A program made the position numbers and the translations under genes. 64,000 nucleotides of DNA, taken from assembly GCA_023228945.1 (NCBI GenBank), contig JALOAI010000026.1:9739-73738 (forward strand), in the 5' to 3' direction. The DNA comes from Pigmentiphaga sp. Lineage in GTDB: Bacteria; Pseudomonadota; Gammaproteobacteria; Burkholderiales; Burkholderiaceae_B. The notes below the pieces were generated by a model, which worked only from the letters and a program-made list of their open reading frames with translations, had not been told where the DNA came from and did no database searches. Numbering within the stretch: position 1 is the first letter of the stretch; each line of letters begins with the position of its first letter. Shown piece by piece: positions 10,051 to 19,157 of the stretch.

Positions 10051-11639
10051 TCGACGCCGCCACCCTGCACCGCCGGTTGCGCGACGCGCGCCGCCCAGAC
10101 GCCGCCCCCGCCCAGGAACTCGCCTTGGTCGACATCCGTGAGCCGGGCGAATTCAAGGACGGCCACCTGCTGCTGGCGAGCAATCTACCGCTCAGCCGCC
10201 TGGAATGGCTGGCCCCTTCGGTTTTGCCCCGCCTGGACGTCAGCGTCGTCGTTTGCGCCGCCACCGCCGACGACCCCCGGCTGGCGCGAGCCGCCTCGGC
10301 CCTGCGGCGCTGGGGCTATACCACGGTAAAAACGCTGGATGCCGACTTCGCGCAGTGTGAGCAAGCCGGTTTCGTCGTTTTCACCGGCTTTAATGTCCCC
10401 AGCAAAGCGTTTGGCGAATGGCTGGAACGCAACCGCGATACGCCCCATGTTCGGGCGGGCGATCTCGCCGGCCGCCTGGCCGACGCCTCGCCTCCCCTGG
10501 TGCTCGACTGCCGCCCCGCCGACGAACACGCCCGGGGCGCCGTGCCCGGCGCCGTCAACCTGCCCGGAGTGGAGCTCGCCCGCCGCGCCGCGATGCTGGA
10601 TCCGGGCGGCACGCGACCCATCGTCGTGCACTGCGCCGGCCGCACGCGCGGCATCGTGGCCACGCAAACCCTGATCGATCTCGGCTACCCCAACCCTGTA
10701 CAAGTACTCGAGAATGGCCTTATGGGCTGGCAATTGTCCGGACATGAGCTCGGCGCCACGCAGGCGGCCCCGCTTGCCGCGCCGCCTGCCCCGCCGCCCG
10801 ACTGGCTGGTGGCGCGCGCGGTCGCGCTGGCCGAGCGCTGCGGCGCCCGTGCATGGAGTGAGGATGCGGCGGGCTCCACTACCGGCCACACGGTCTACGG
10901 CTTCAGCGTGGGCACCGCAGACGAGGCTGCCCGGCTGGCCCCCGAAGGCTTCCACGCCGTGCCCGGCGGTCAGCTCCTGCAAGGCCTGGACGATCATGTG
11001 GCGGTCCAGGGCGCCCGGCTGATCATTCACGCCCCGGACCCCGTGCGCGCCGCGCTGACCGCGGCCTACCTGTGCCAAATGGGCTGGAACGACGTGTGGT
11101 GGTTGAACACGGCGGGCGGCAAAGCCCAGCCCAAGGTCAGCCGGATAGCGCCTCAGCCGCGCCCCGCCTCGGCGGCGGAGCCCTGGCTGGTGGCGCGGCC
11201 AAATTGGTGGCGCGAGGCCGGCACTCTGATCCTCGACCTCGGCAACAGCCGCCGCTATCGGGAGCAGCATCTGCCCGGCGCCCAATTCGCCGCCCGGGCC
11301 CTTCTGCCGCAGGTCTTGCAACCGGGGCCACGAATCCAGCGCATCCTGCTCTGCTGCGACGACGGCGAGCTCTCCGCCGCCGCCAGCGATGAAGTCGCCG
11401 AGCTCACCGGCCTCGACGTGTTCGTGCTGCAGGGCGGCGTCACGGCCTGGGCCGATGCCGGCGGGCCTGTCGCCTCCGACCCGGTCTGGCTCACCGAAGC
11501 CATCGACGTGGCCACCACGCCCTACGATTACCGAGGCGATCTCGCGGCCCAAATGCAGGCCTATATCGATTGGGAACTGGCGCTCGAGGCACAAGTCGAG
11601 CGCGACGGCGTCCTGCGCTTCCGGGAGTGCCGCGCATGA
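10047..11639 (+). CDS. Multidomain rhodanese-like sulfurtransferase (four rhodanese repeats)
   Basis: 530 residues containing four rhodanese-like units (roughly 1-125, 130-235, 265-370, 375-505). Active-site loops differ. Unit 1 has Cys70 (VVVCAATADD). Unit 2 has the canonical CAGRTRG loop with Cys196. Unit 3 reads HAPDPVRA and lacks cysteine. Unit 4 has Cys436-Cys437 (LLCCDDGEL). Rhodaneses move sulfane sulfur between thiols and acceptors such as cyanide or sulfite. Overlaps by 4 bases with genes on both sides, so it is translated as part of the operon. Probably handles sulfane sulfur released by the C-S lyase (inference). Confidence 0.88.
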   Translation: MIDAATLHRRLRDARRPDAAPAQELALVDIREPGEFKDGHLLLASNLPLSRLEWLAPSVLPRLDVSVVVCAATADDPRLARAASALRRWGYTTVKTLDADFAQCEQAGFVVFTGFNVPSKAFGEWLERNRDTPHVRAGDLAGRLADASPPLVLDCRPADEHARGAVPGAVNLPGVELARRAAMLDPGGTRPIVVHCAGRTRGIVATQTLIDLGYPNPVQVLENGLMGWQLSGHELGATQAAPLAAPPAPPPDWLVARAVALAERCGARAWSEDAAGSTTGHTVYGFSVGTADEAARLAPEGFHAVPGGQLLQGLDDHVAVQGARLIIHAPDPVRAALTAAYLCQMGWNDVWWLNTAGGKAQPKVSRIAPQPRPASAAEPWLVARPNWWREAGTLILDLGNSRRYREQHLPGAQFAARALLPQVLQPGPRIQRILLCCDDGELSAAASDEVAELTGLDVFVLQGGVTAWADAGGPVASDPVWLTEAIDVATTPYDYRGDLAAQMQAYIDWELALEAQVERDGVLRFRECRA

Positions 11640-12568
11640 AACATTGGGACGCCGAGGCCATCCGCGCCGGACTCTCCTACCCGGCATGCATCGACGCCAT
11701 GCGCGAAGCCCTGCGCCTCACGCATGACGGCGCCATGGCCCAACCGCCGCGCCAGATCACCGCCTTTCCGGACGACGCCGGCATGGCCTTCATGCCGGGA
11801 GCCTTGCGCGGTAGCCCCTGGATCGGCGCCAAGGCCGTGCTCCGCCTGCCCGCCAAGGAACCCGGCGGCCGGCACCGCAAGGCCGGCGTTTTCATGCTCT
11901 TCAACGCCGAACGCGCCGAGCTCGTGGCCACCTTCGACGCCAACGAACTGACCCTGCGCCGCACCGCCGCCACCACCGTGGCGGCCACCCAGGCACTCGC
12001 CCGTCCCGGACCCCGCCTTGTGGGTCTGCTCGGCACCGGCCAGCTGGCCGCCGCCCATCTGGAAGCCTTCGCCACCCAAGCCGACACCCAAGGCTTCGTG
12101 CTCTGGGGCCGCAGCCGGGATTCCGCGCATCGGCTGGCCGAGGCCTTCGGCGGCAGCCAGCCCGTCACCGTGATGGAACACGCCGCCGACGTGGCCGCGC
12201 GGGCCGACGTCCTGTGCACGGTATCTTCCGCCAGCCAGCCCATTCTGGACGGCGCCGCCCTGCGGCCGGGCCAGCACGTCAACCTCGTTGGCTCCAGCAC
12301 CGCCATCGATCACGAAGTGGACGCCTCGGTGGCTACCCGCGGCCCCGTCTTCGTCGACGATTTGGAGGCCGCCAGGGCCAACGCCGCCGAACTGCGCGCC
12401 GCGGTGGAGTCCGGCCGGTTCCAATGGCGGGACATCGCCGGCACGCTGGGGGCGGTGCTGGCTGGCGAGCACCCGGGCCGGCGTTCCGCCGACGACATTA
12501 CGATCTTCAAATCACTGGGGCTTTTCGCCGAGGATGTGCTGGCGGCGCGAGTGTTGGTTGGCGGGTGA
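11636..12568 (+). CDS. Ornithine cyclodeaminase/mu-crystallin family protein
   Basis: 310 residues, the usual length. N-terminal substrate-binding half followed by a Rossmann fold with VGLLGTGQLAAAHLEA near residues 123-138 as NAD(P)-binding motif, and a C-terminal DDITIFKSLG signature. Members include ornithine cyclodeaminase, ketimine/imine reductases and alanine dehydrogenase-like enzymes. A ketimine reductase acting on a cyclic sulfur-containing imine would suit the operon, but that is inference. The ATG overlaps the rhodanese stop. Last gene of the operon; no clear terminator follows. Confidence 0.87.
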   Translation: MKHWDAEAIRAGLSYPACIDAMREALRLTHDGAMAQPPRQITAFPDDAGMAFMPGALRGSPWIGAKAVLRLPAKEPGGRHRKAGVFMLFNAERAELVATFDANELTLRRTAATTVAATQALARPGPRLVGLLGTGQLAAAHLEAFATQADTQGFVLWGRSRDSAHRLAEAFGGSQPVTVMEHAADVAARADVLCTVSSASQPILDGAALRPGQHVNLVGSSTAIDHEVDASVATRGPVFVDDLEAARANAAELRAAVESGRFQWRDIAGTLGAVLAGEHPGRRSADDITIFKSLGLFAEDVLAARVLVGG

Positions 12569-13702
12569 GACGCCGGCCTGGTTACGCTTTTCCTCATCGA
12601 CGAATCCCACTCAGCCCTCCGAAGCATTGATAGTGTGCCGAGTAGAGCAATTGGATTATCCGTCGCTATCGCGCCTGGTGTAGCATTCATCATCTGAGAG
12701 CCCGGAGACACTTCTGGGTTCGCTCGTCGCCGGTGCGGGGTTCGGCGAGCCGTTGCATACCACGCGCACAGTGAGCGTGTTCTGCCGCGCAGAAGATCGA
12801 AGACCTCGTCGGCCTGGATGAACACTACGAGATCGAAAGCAACACCGTCGAACGCCGCGAAGAATGATCGGCGCAGACCCTCTGCCGGCCAACGCCAAGA
12901 TGGCCACGATCATCGGAATCGAGGATCAAGGTGCCGGAATCGCTTATCACGGTCACCGGCCCGGCTGGCGTAAAGCGGCCAACAGCGTCGTTTGATCACC
13001 CTCCTCCTGAACGCTCCATTGATCACCACGAACATCCGCGACGGATCATGACGATATAGTTCTGCCATCGCTTCATCATGGGCTCTATTTCTCATAGTTT
13101 CTGCTTTTCCAATCCTGCCAACATTCCACCGCATGATAGAGATCGGCGACCCGGGTATTTTTGTTGCCCTGAGTATTACGCGACTTCGGCGGCGTTGCGA
13201 CACACGGGCATTCTGTATACGTAAGTACTCCGGTTCGACCTTCTTCTTGACTCCCGTCCTAGAGTGGCTCCATTCCGAATTCGTCAGCACGCTCTCCGGC
13301 CATGTCCGTGGATTTGCCGCGATAGCTGCGCGAGCCCCTGACTGATGGAAAACATGTGAGTTTCGGCGCGCACACCATTGCCTTCACATGGACCTTGGCC
13401 AGGGCATTGCGCAGGCGTGCGGGAAGCACAACTACCGCCTCCACGATCGTTACGCGCCGCAGCCGGCGCTCGATAGCCACAAGCCCCGCCGGGCAACGCC
13501 GTGTATACGCTCCTGATTCTCACCCACAGCGCGCAGGGCCCGCCCTATCTCATGGCTCAGCACCAGGCCCCGCGCATCCCGGCTCGCCTGCGTTACCCCG
13601 TGGTCCATCCGGTGGTGACTCCCGCGGCGATGTTGTATCGTTATTGCGATTGGTCGACCGGTTGCTGACTGGCCCATTTACGAATTGAACAAGACCGAAC
13701 CC
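12569..13702. other. 1.1-kb stretch without an intact gene
   Basis: No convincing long frame on either strand. On the minus strand there is a frameshifted fragment of an HTH antitoxin-like gene (listed separately at 12953-13095). Short frames elsewhere are interrupted by stops and lack recognisable motifs. The stretch looks like decayed accessory DNA between two catabolic operons. Confidence 0.5.
12953..13095 (-). pseudogene. Frameshifted fragment of an HTH antitoxin-like (HigA-family addiction module) gene
   Basis: Reading leftward from 13095, the frame gives RAHDEAMAELYRHDP and VINGAF, the usual N-terminus of small DNA-binding antidote proteins. A one-base frame change then leads into QEEGDQTTLLAALRQ, the next conserved block, and soon a TGA at 12953-12955. 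About 47 of an expected ~100 residues remain and the HTH itself is missing. No toxin partner is visible nearby. Confidence 0.5.
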
Positions 13703-14500
13703 ATGGCATCACGCGATGTCGCAGAACATGCTGCATGCGGCTCCGATCGTTCCGGCCCGAATTTTGAACGCATCGCGTCAGGCCGTCCGTTCGAAGAGGT
13801 CGCCAGACAAATCCGGCGCGAGCTTCAAGCCGGCACCTTGAAGACAGGGGATCGCTTGCCCCCCGAACGGGCGCTCTCCGCTCAGTTCGGCATCAGCCGC
13901 AACACCTTGCGTCAAGCGCTTCGCGCCATGCAAACCACAGGGCTTCTGGAAATGCGGCCCGGCAAGGGTGGCGGCACGTTTATCCGTGAAGGTGGAGGCG
14001 ATGCCATTCTGGTTGGGCTCTCAGACCTGACCCGGATGGGAATCATTCAGCCCGAACACCTCAGAGAAGCCAGAACAGCGCTTAGCACCACGGTCGCGGC
14101 GTTTGCCGCGCAGCGTCGCACGGCGTCGGATCTTGAAGCCTTGGCGGCCACTATCGCCCAAAGCGAGCAGGCCGCGCGCGCCAATGATCTCGACGAGCGT
14201 GAGCGACTCGGATTCGAATTTCAGCGGCTCCTCGCGGCGGCTACGGGAAATCCCGTCTTCATCGTGTTTACCAACGCCATCATCGAACTCAACGCCGCCT
14301 TGGCCAGGCGGTTCGGCGCGCCAAGCAATCGCACAGTCCTGCCACGGCGACGCCGGATCTACGAAGCGATCAAAGCCGGCGATCCGGCACGGGCCGCGGC
14401 GGCCATGGAAGAGTTCCTGGCGATGCTGGAGCGTTTTTACGTCAGGGGGCGGGCGAAAACCGCTCAAAAAGCCGTGGCCTCCAACGCACGCCAATCTTGA
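13703..14500 (+). CDS. GntR-family transcriptional regulator (FadR/FCD subfamily)
   Basis: 265 residues from the ATG at 13703 (a TTG at 13685 would add six). N-terminal winged helix near 25-95 with PPERALSAQFGISRNTLRQAL, then a mostly helical FCD ligand-binding domain (HLREARTALSTTVAAFAA and later conserved acids and histidines). Such regulators usually repress an adjacent catabolic operon until an organic acid or acyl-CoA binds. It stands head-to-tail before the Bug/acyl-CoA operon, whose leader carries a perfect inverted repeat (14873-14902) that is a candidate binding site. Confidence 0.88.
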   Translation: MASRDVAEHAACGSDRSGPNFERIASGRPFEEVARQIRRELQAGTLKTGDRLPPERALSAQFGISRNTLRQALRAMQTTGLLEMRPGKGGGTFIREGGGDAILVGLSDLTRMGIIQPEHLREARTALSTTVAAFAAQRRTASDLEALAATIAQSEQAARANDLDERERLGFEFQRLLAAATGNPVFIVFTNAIIELNAALARRFGAPSNRTVLPRRRRIYEAIKAGDPARAAAAMEEFLAMLERFYVRGRAKTAQKAVASNARQS

Positions 14501-14816
14501 CCGGTGCGCGACCACAGCGCCTGGAGAACACTAGCCGCCCCACCGTCCGTCCACGCAGACGGCGCCCCGTCACGGCCCATCCCGCCTTGGCAGGATCCCG
14601 CAAGGCGGCCTTGGCCCCAAGGTCGCTGACTCCCGGCTCGTGCGCAGCAAGCGAGCGGGAGGCTCGTGCCGCCCTACGCCAGGCGCTCAACATTTCAACC
14701 TTATACCTGACGGTGAAGATCGCGCGTGAGGCGTGGACGGGAAAGCCTTCGGTGCCGGCGGATCCCGCCTCGCTGACCTCGCCTTGAACGACGACGCTTG
14801 CGCTTCGGCCTGTGAT

Positions 14817-14840
14817 CCATCGATGCATCCATCGATGCAT
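14817..14840. repeat. Tandem 12-bp direct repeat upstream of the Bug operon
   Basis: CCATCGATGCAT occurs twice back to back (14817-14828, 14829-14840); each unit contains the palindromes ATCGAT and ATGCAT. It lies about 80 bases before the Bug receptor start and could be a regulator site. The rest of the 14501-14921 gap shows no gene. Confidence 0.6.
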
Positions 14841-14872
14841 TGACAGGGCTTTCCGCGAACATTACATTTGAA

Positions 14873-14902
14873 GGGTGACCCGAAAACAATTACGGGTCAC
14901 CC
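14873..14902. promoter_or_regulatory. Perfect 10-bp inverted repeat in the leader of the Bug operon
   Basis: GGGTGACCCG (14873-14882) and CGGGTCACCC (14893-14902) are exact reverse complements around a 10-base AT-rich spacer, ending 19 bases before the ATG at 14922 and just before its AAGGAGA ribosome site. It may be the operator of the adjacent GntR regulator or an RNA hairpin controlling translation. No T-run follows, so it is not a standard terminator. Confidence 0.55.
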
Positions 14903-14921
14903 GAAACCTAAGGAGACAGAA

Positions 14922-15899
14922 ATGAAAGCTTCGCTACGTCTTGCCAGTCGATTGGTGCCCATGCTGTTGTTGGCCGCGAGCGCCAGCGCGGGCGCGCAGA
15001 CCTTCCCCACCAAACCGATCCGCATCGTCGCGCCGTACAGTGCCGGCGGCACGATCGACGCCATGGCCCGCATCCTCCAGGATCCGTTGTCGAACACGCT
15101 GGGGCAACCCGTCATCATCGAAAACAAAGCGGGCGCCGCGGGAGCCATCGGCACCGCCGACGTGGCCCGGGCGCCGGCCGATGGCTACACCTTGGTGCTG
15201 GGGAACAACGGACCACACAGCATCCTGCCGGCCATCTCGAAACAGCTCCCCTACGATGGCCTGAAGGATTTCACCCCGGTCTCGCTTCTGGCAACAACGC
15301 CGCTCTTGCTGATCGTGAATCACGATGTGCCGGCGTCAGACCTCAAGTCGTTCATCGAGTTTGCCCAGCAAGCCGCAAAGCCGTTGGCCTTCTCGACGTC
15401 CGGTGTCGGCGCCGTGTCGCATCTCACCACGGAGGCCTTCGCCCGCCAAGCGGGCTTCGAGGCCATGCACGTCCCCTACAAGGGGCAAGCGCCAACCCTC
15501 AACGCCGTGGCTACGGGAGAGGTGTCTTTTGCGATTACCTCACCATCGTCGACCGTCAACGCTTTTGTCGATAGCAACAAGGTGAAGGTCTTGGGCGTGA
15601 CCACGCCCGAACCGTCGCCGGTGGCGCCGGGCGTGCCCACGATCGCATCCGTCGTCCCGGGCTTCCAGGCGGAGCTCTGGTATGGCTTGCTGGCGCCGGC
15701 CAACACGGCCCCCGAGATCATCGCAAAGCTCAACGCCGCCGTTACCTCGGCGCTGGCGGACCCCGGTCTGGTCGAAAGGTACGAGAACATGGGCGCGGTG
15801 GTCCAGGCCAGCACCCCCGCGGCGCTGGCAGACCTCATCAGCACCGAGATGCCGAAGTGGGCGGAAGTCGTGAAAAACGCCAACATCCGCATCGAATAG
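14922..15899 (+). CDS. Bug-family tripartite tricarboxylate receptor (TctC-like)
   Basis: 325 residues with a clear signal peptide (hydrophobic 10-25, cleavage near SAGAQT). Family marks: FPTKPIRIVAPYSAGGTIDAMARI, ENKAGAAGAIGTADVARAPADGYT and VPYKGQAPTLNAV, which line the carboxylate-binding cleft. AAGGAGA sits 6 bases before the ATG. Periplasmic receptors of this type are hugely expanded in Bordetella relatives and are often orphans without adjacent membrane subunits, as here. It probably captures the carboxylic acid degraded by the CoA-dependent enzymes encoded downstream. Confidence 0.93.
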   Translation: MKASLRLASRLVPMLLLAASASAGAQTFPTKPIRIVAPYSAGGTIDAMARILQDPLSNTLGQPVIIENKAGAAGAIGTADVARAPADGYTLVLGNNGPHSILPAISKQLPYDGLKDFTPVSLLATTPLLLIVNHDVPASDLKSFIEFAQQAAKPLAFSTSGVGAVSHLTTEAFARQAGFEAMHVPYKGQAPTLNAVATGEVSFAITSPSSTVNAFVDSNKVKVLGVTTPEPSPVAPGVPTIASVVPGFQAELWYGLLAPANTAPEIIAKLNAAVTSALADPGLVERYENMGAVVQASTPAALADLISTEMPKWAEVVKNANIRIE

Positions 15900-15919
15900 C
15901 CCCAATAAATCAATCCGGA

Positions 15920-16843
15920 ATGACAGAAACCAACGTGATACCTGTTAATGATCCCCTTCCTTCCGGCAAAGTACTGGGGCGGCGGGAACTGGTCCTCGAA
16001 GCCGATAAAGCGCGCCAACATCGCCAAAGCATCGGCTCGCTTGATAACGAGCTCTTCCCGACCGAGACCGGTCCGAGACCCATCTGGCCCAGCGCCGGCC
16101 TGTTCTACGAAGCCATGGAGTTCCCCGGTCCTCGGGAGCACGAACAAGGGCGCGCAGCCTTCAACTCGGGCATTCATTGGAACTTCCACGGCATCCTGCA
16201 TGCGGGAGACCGCCTCAATCTACAGGCCAGGGTTTCTGATCGATGGATCAAGCGCGGCCGCGAATACGCCATCATTGAAGTCACGGCGCATAACCAGAGG
16301 GGCGAGCTGGTGGCGGTTGGCGGGTTCAAGGAATCCTGGGACCGGCCTCCTGCGTATCACCCGCCTCTTCGGTCTTTGGATGGGGTCGCCAGCAGTTGGT
16401 GGACGGAACCGCGCGGGGCCGAGGTGGGGCGCTTCGATTGCCACTACACCGACGCCATGTCCAGACTGTTCTGCGGCTCCGTGCGCAACCTGCATACCGA
16501 ACCAGAACTGGCTCGCCAGCGTGGTTTCGATCGCCTGGTGATCGCCGGGCCGCAGATCGTTTCTCAAATGTCCGAACTCATGACGAGAGCCTTCGGCCTG
16601 GGTTATCTCACCGCGGGAGAAATCAAGGTCAACCTCCTGAAACCCGTCTTCTCCGGCGACACGATCAGCGCCCGGGTCGCCTACATCGATCCCAACGACG
16701 AAGGAGGCAAACACGGCAAAAACGCCCAGGTGCAAGTCGCAATCTGGGCGGTCAATCAACATGCCGAAACGGTGGCGGGAGGCATGGCTTGCGCCGGCAT
16801 CAACCTGGGAAAGCCGCCACGTACAACCGAGCAGAGCGTCTAG
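15920..16843 (+). CDS. MaoC-like/FAS1-type double hotdog protein
   Basis: 307 residues, probably two hotdog domains (about 25-150 and 190-300). The second half contains AGPQIVSQMSELMTRAF and a region with VFSGDTISARV typical of MaoC-like hydratase folds. No signal peptide. Such proteins bind or hydrate enoyl-CoA thioesters. It stands between the receptor gene and an acyl-CoA ligase, one base ahead of the latter. The exact reaction is not evident, and the canonical hydratase Asp/His pair cannot be placed with confidence. Confidence 0.7.
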   Translation: MTETNVIPVNDPLPSGKVLGRRELVLEADKARQHRQSIGSLDNELFPTETGPRPIWPSAGLFYEAMEFPGPREHEQGRAAFNSGIHWNFHGILHAGDRLNLQARVSDRWIKRGREYAIIEVTAHNQRGELVAVGGFKESWDRPPAYHPPLRSLDGVASSWWTEPRGAEVGRFDCHYTDAMSRLFCGSVRNLHTEPELARQRGFDRLVIAGPQIVSQMSELMTRAFGLGYLTAGEIKVNLLKPVFSGDTISARVAYIDPNDEGGKHGKNAQVQVAIWAVNQHAETVAGGMACAGINLGKPPRTTEQSV

Positions 16844-16844
16844 C

Positions 16845-18374
16845 ATGAGAAAGGAACCCGGCACACACTCTCTGGGTAGCGCCCTGACGGCGCTCGCGCA
16901 GGCCAATCCAGGCAAGGCCGCCTTGACTTTCCAAGGGCAGACGCTCAGCCGCGATGCGCTGGAGCGCCGCGCCAACCAGTTGGCGCGGGCCTTTGCGGCG
17001 CTTGGCGTGCGCCAGCACGACTTCGTGGCCATTATCCTGCCCAACGGCGTGGAGTTCGTCACGTCGGTGCTTGCCTGCTGGAAGCTCGGCGCCACCCCGC
17101 TTCCCATGTCGGAGCGCCTTGCGCCAGCGGAGCTGGACGCCACACTGAGGCTGGCGCAACCCGCTTTAGTGGTTGGCCTGGACCCAGGCGTCGAGCTTGG
17201 CCTGCCGTGGGTGCCCTCATCATTCGTGCCTGAAGACACACTTCCCGATGATCCCTTGCCCGACTGCGCGGCATATGCCTGGAAAGCCATCCTCTCCGGC
17301 GGAAGCACGGGACGCCCCAAGATCATCGTGGACGGCAACCCGGGCACGATGGGCCCACACGCGCTGAACTCCACCCTGGACGCCGACGATACGGTACTGG
17401 TGCCTGGCCCCATGTATCACAACGCCGGCTTCAAACACTGCATGAACGGCCTGCTGGCCGGCGCCCACGTCATCGTCATGCCGCGCTTCAACGCACAAGA
17501 GACCATCACCCTGATCTTGCAATGGCGGGTCAATTGGGTATCCCTGGTCCCGACGATGATGAATCGCATCTGGAAGCTTCGGGAGAGCGATCAACTGCCT
17601 GCCGAGCTGCCCAGCCTGCGCGTTTTGTACCATGCCGGCGCGCCGTGTCCGCCGTGGCTCAAGGAAGCCTATATCGAATGGCTTGGCGCCGACCGGATCT
17701 TCGAAATCTACGGCGGTGCGGAGAACAACGGACTCACCTTCATCACCGGCCCGGAGTGGCTGGCACATCGCGGATCGGTGGGCAGGCCGCTTCCCGGATA
17801 CGACTTCCGGATCCTGGATAACGCGGGCAGAGACTGCGCCCCTGGCGAGATCGGCGACATCTACATGAAGCCGGACTCCGGGCCTGGCTCTACCTACCGC
17901 TACATCGGCGCGCCGCCTTGCCCGCAGCATGAAGGCTGGGAGACGCTGGGCGATATCGGTTACCTGGATCAGGACGGCTACCTCTACATTTGCGACCGGA
18001 GTACCGACATGATCCTTCGAGGGGGAGCCAACCTCTACCCCGCGGAGATCGAAGCCGCCATCGATGGCCATCCTCTTGTCTGGTCGAGTGCCGTCATCGG
18101 CTTACCCGACGACGATCTTGGCAGTCGTGTCCATGCGATCGTGCATGGCGACACAGGCTTGACCGAAGCCGCCTTGCGCGCGCATCTGGATGAACGGCTC
18201 ACGAGGTACAAGCAGCCCGCCACCTTCGAGTTCGTCTCGTCTCCAGTGCGTGACGAGGCCGGCAAGGTAAGGCGCAGCGCCTTGCGTGCCGACCGCCTGG
18301 CGTCCCAAGAACCTGATGCTTTTCATTCCACGGAGCAAGACGCATGTCCCGCTATCAAAACTACCAGCACCTGA
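16845..18374 (+). CDS. AMP-dependent acyl-CoA synthetase/ligase
   Basis: 509 residues, ANL superfamily. P-loop LSGGSTGRPK near residues 148-157, the FEIYGGAENNG adenine-binding region (in place of the commoner YGxTE), GDIGYLDQDGYLYICDRSTDMI hinge and the C-terminal NLYPAEIEAAI segment are visible. The usual catalytic Lys near the C-terminus is represented by DEAGKVRR. It activates a carboxylic acid to its CoA thioester using ATP. The start at 16845 follows the hotdog stop; its 3' end overlaps the hydratase gene by 31 bases. Confidence 0.9.
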   Translation: MRKEPGTHSLGSALTALAQANPGKAALTFQGQTLSRDALERRANQLARAFAALGVRQHDFVAIILPNGVEFVTSVLACWKLGATPLPMSERLAPAELDATLRLAQPALVVGLDPGVELGLPWVPSSFVPEDTLPDDPLPDCAAYAWKAILSGGSTGRPKIIVDGNPGTMGPHALNSTLDADDTVLVPGPMYHNAGFKHCMNGLLAGAHVIVMPRFNAQETITLILQWRVNWVSLVPTMMNRIWKLRESDQLPAELPSLRVLYHAGAPCPPWLKEAYIEWLGADRIFEIYGGAENNGLTFITGPEWLAHRGSVGRPLPGYDFRILDNAGRDCAPGEIGDIYMKPDSGPGSTYRYIGAPPCPQHEGWETLGDIGYLDQDGYLYICDRSTDMILRGGANLYPAEIEAAIDGHPLVWSSAVIGLPDDDLGSRVHAIVHGDTGLTEAALRAHLDERLTRYKQPATFEFVSSPVRDEAGKVRRSALRADRLASQEPDAFHSTEQDACPAIKTTST

Positions 18375-19156
18375 AGATCGATGTTGCCGACAAAGTGGCA
18401 ACCGTCACCCTGAACCGGCCCGAAGCCCGGAATGCCATCAATCAGCGCTTCATCCAGGAACTGCGCAAAATCTGGGACGACCTGGCCGACGATGCGTCGG
18501 TCAATGCCGTCCTCCTCACCGGCGCAGGCAGCTACTTTAGCGTGGGTGGCGACGTCAAAGCCATGTCCGAGCGTCCGGGCGGCGATGTCCTTGAAGACGG
18601 CGAAGTCCACGACCCGATGATCAGCCGACGCCTCGTCAACCGGTTGCTGGAGTTGGATAAACCCATTGTCTGCGCGATCAACGGAGACGCCATCGGCCTT
18701 GCCGCCACCATCGCGCTACTTTGCGACGTCACCGTAGCCTCCGAAAGCGCTCGCATCGGAGATACTCACGTCAGTCGGGTAGGGTTGGTCGCAGGCGATG
18801 GCGGCACAGTCATCTGGCCTTTGCTCGTCGGGGTGGCAAAAGCCAAAGAGTTTCTGATGAGAGGAACCCTGTTGACGGGAATCGAGGCCGAACGCATAGG
18901 ACTGGTAAATCACGTGGCGGCTCCCGACGAGGTGCTCGCCAAAGCGCGCCAGATTGCGCAGGAATTGGCGCATGGGCCGACCTGGGCGATTCGTTGGACG
19001 AAGCTGTCGGTCAATCAGATCGTGAAAGAGCGGGTCAACGGGCTCCTCGAGGCCTCGATGGCTCTGGAACAAATCACGTTCACAACGGCGGACCATCGCG
19101 AGGCCACCCAAGCGTTCACGCAAAAAAGAAAGCCGGTTTTCGGGGGCACTGACTAA
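18344..19156 (+). CDS. Enoyl-CoA hydratase/isomerase (crotonase) family protein
   Basis: 270 residues. Crotonase marks: LNRPEARNAIN, the oxyanion-hole strand TGAGSYFSVGGDVKAM, ALLCDVTVASESARIGDTH, and GLVAGDGGTVIWPLLVG where the hydratase glutamate is replaced by Asp-type chemistry. Acts on a CoA thioester produced by the preceding ligase. The start codon lies inside the end of the ligase gene (31-base overlap), which indicates co-translation. After its stop the DNA passes directly into an unrelated degenerate sequence on the other strand. Confidence 0.9.
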   Translation: MSRYQNYQHLKIDVADKVATVTLNRPEARNAINQRFIQELRKIWDDLADDASVNAVLLTGAGSYFSVGGDVKAMSERPGGDVLEDGEVHDPMISRRLVNRLLELDKPIVCAINGDAIGLAATIALLCDVTVASESARIGDTHVSRVGLVAGDGGTVIWPLLVGVAKAKEFLMRGTLLTGIEAERIGLVNHVAAPDEVLAKARQIAQELAHGPTWAIRWTKLSVNQIVKERVNGLLEASMALEQITFTTADHREATQAFTQKRKPVFGGTD

Positions 19157-19157
19157 G

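Noticed and set aside
14501..14816. Short frames between gntR and the Bug operon
   Set aside because: No motifs, no ribosome sites, low-complexity Ala/Arg composition.
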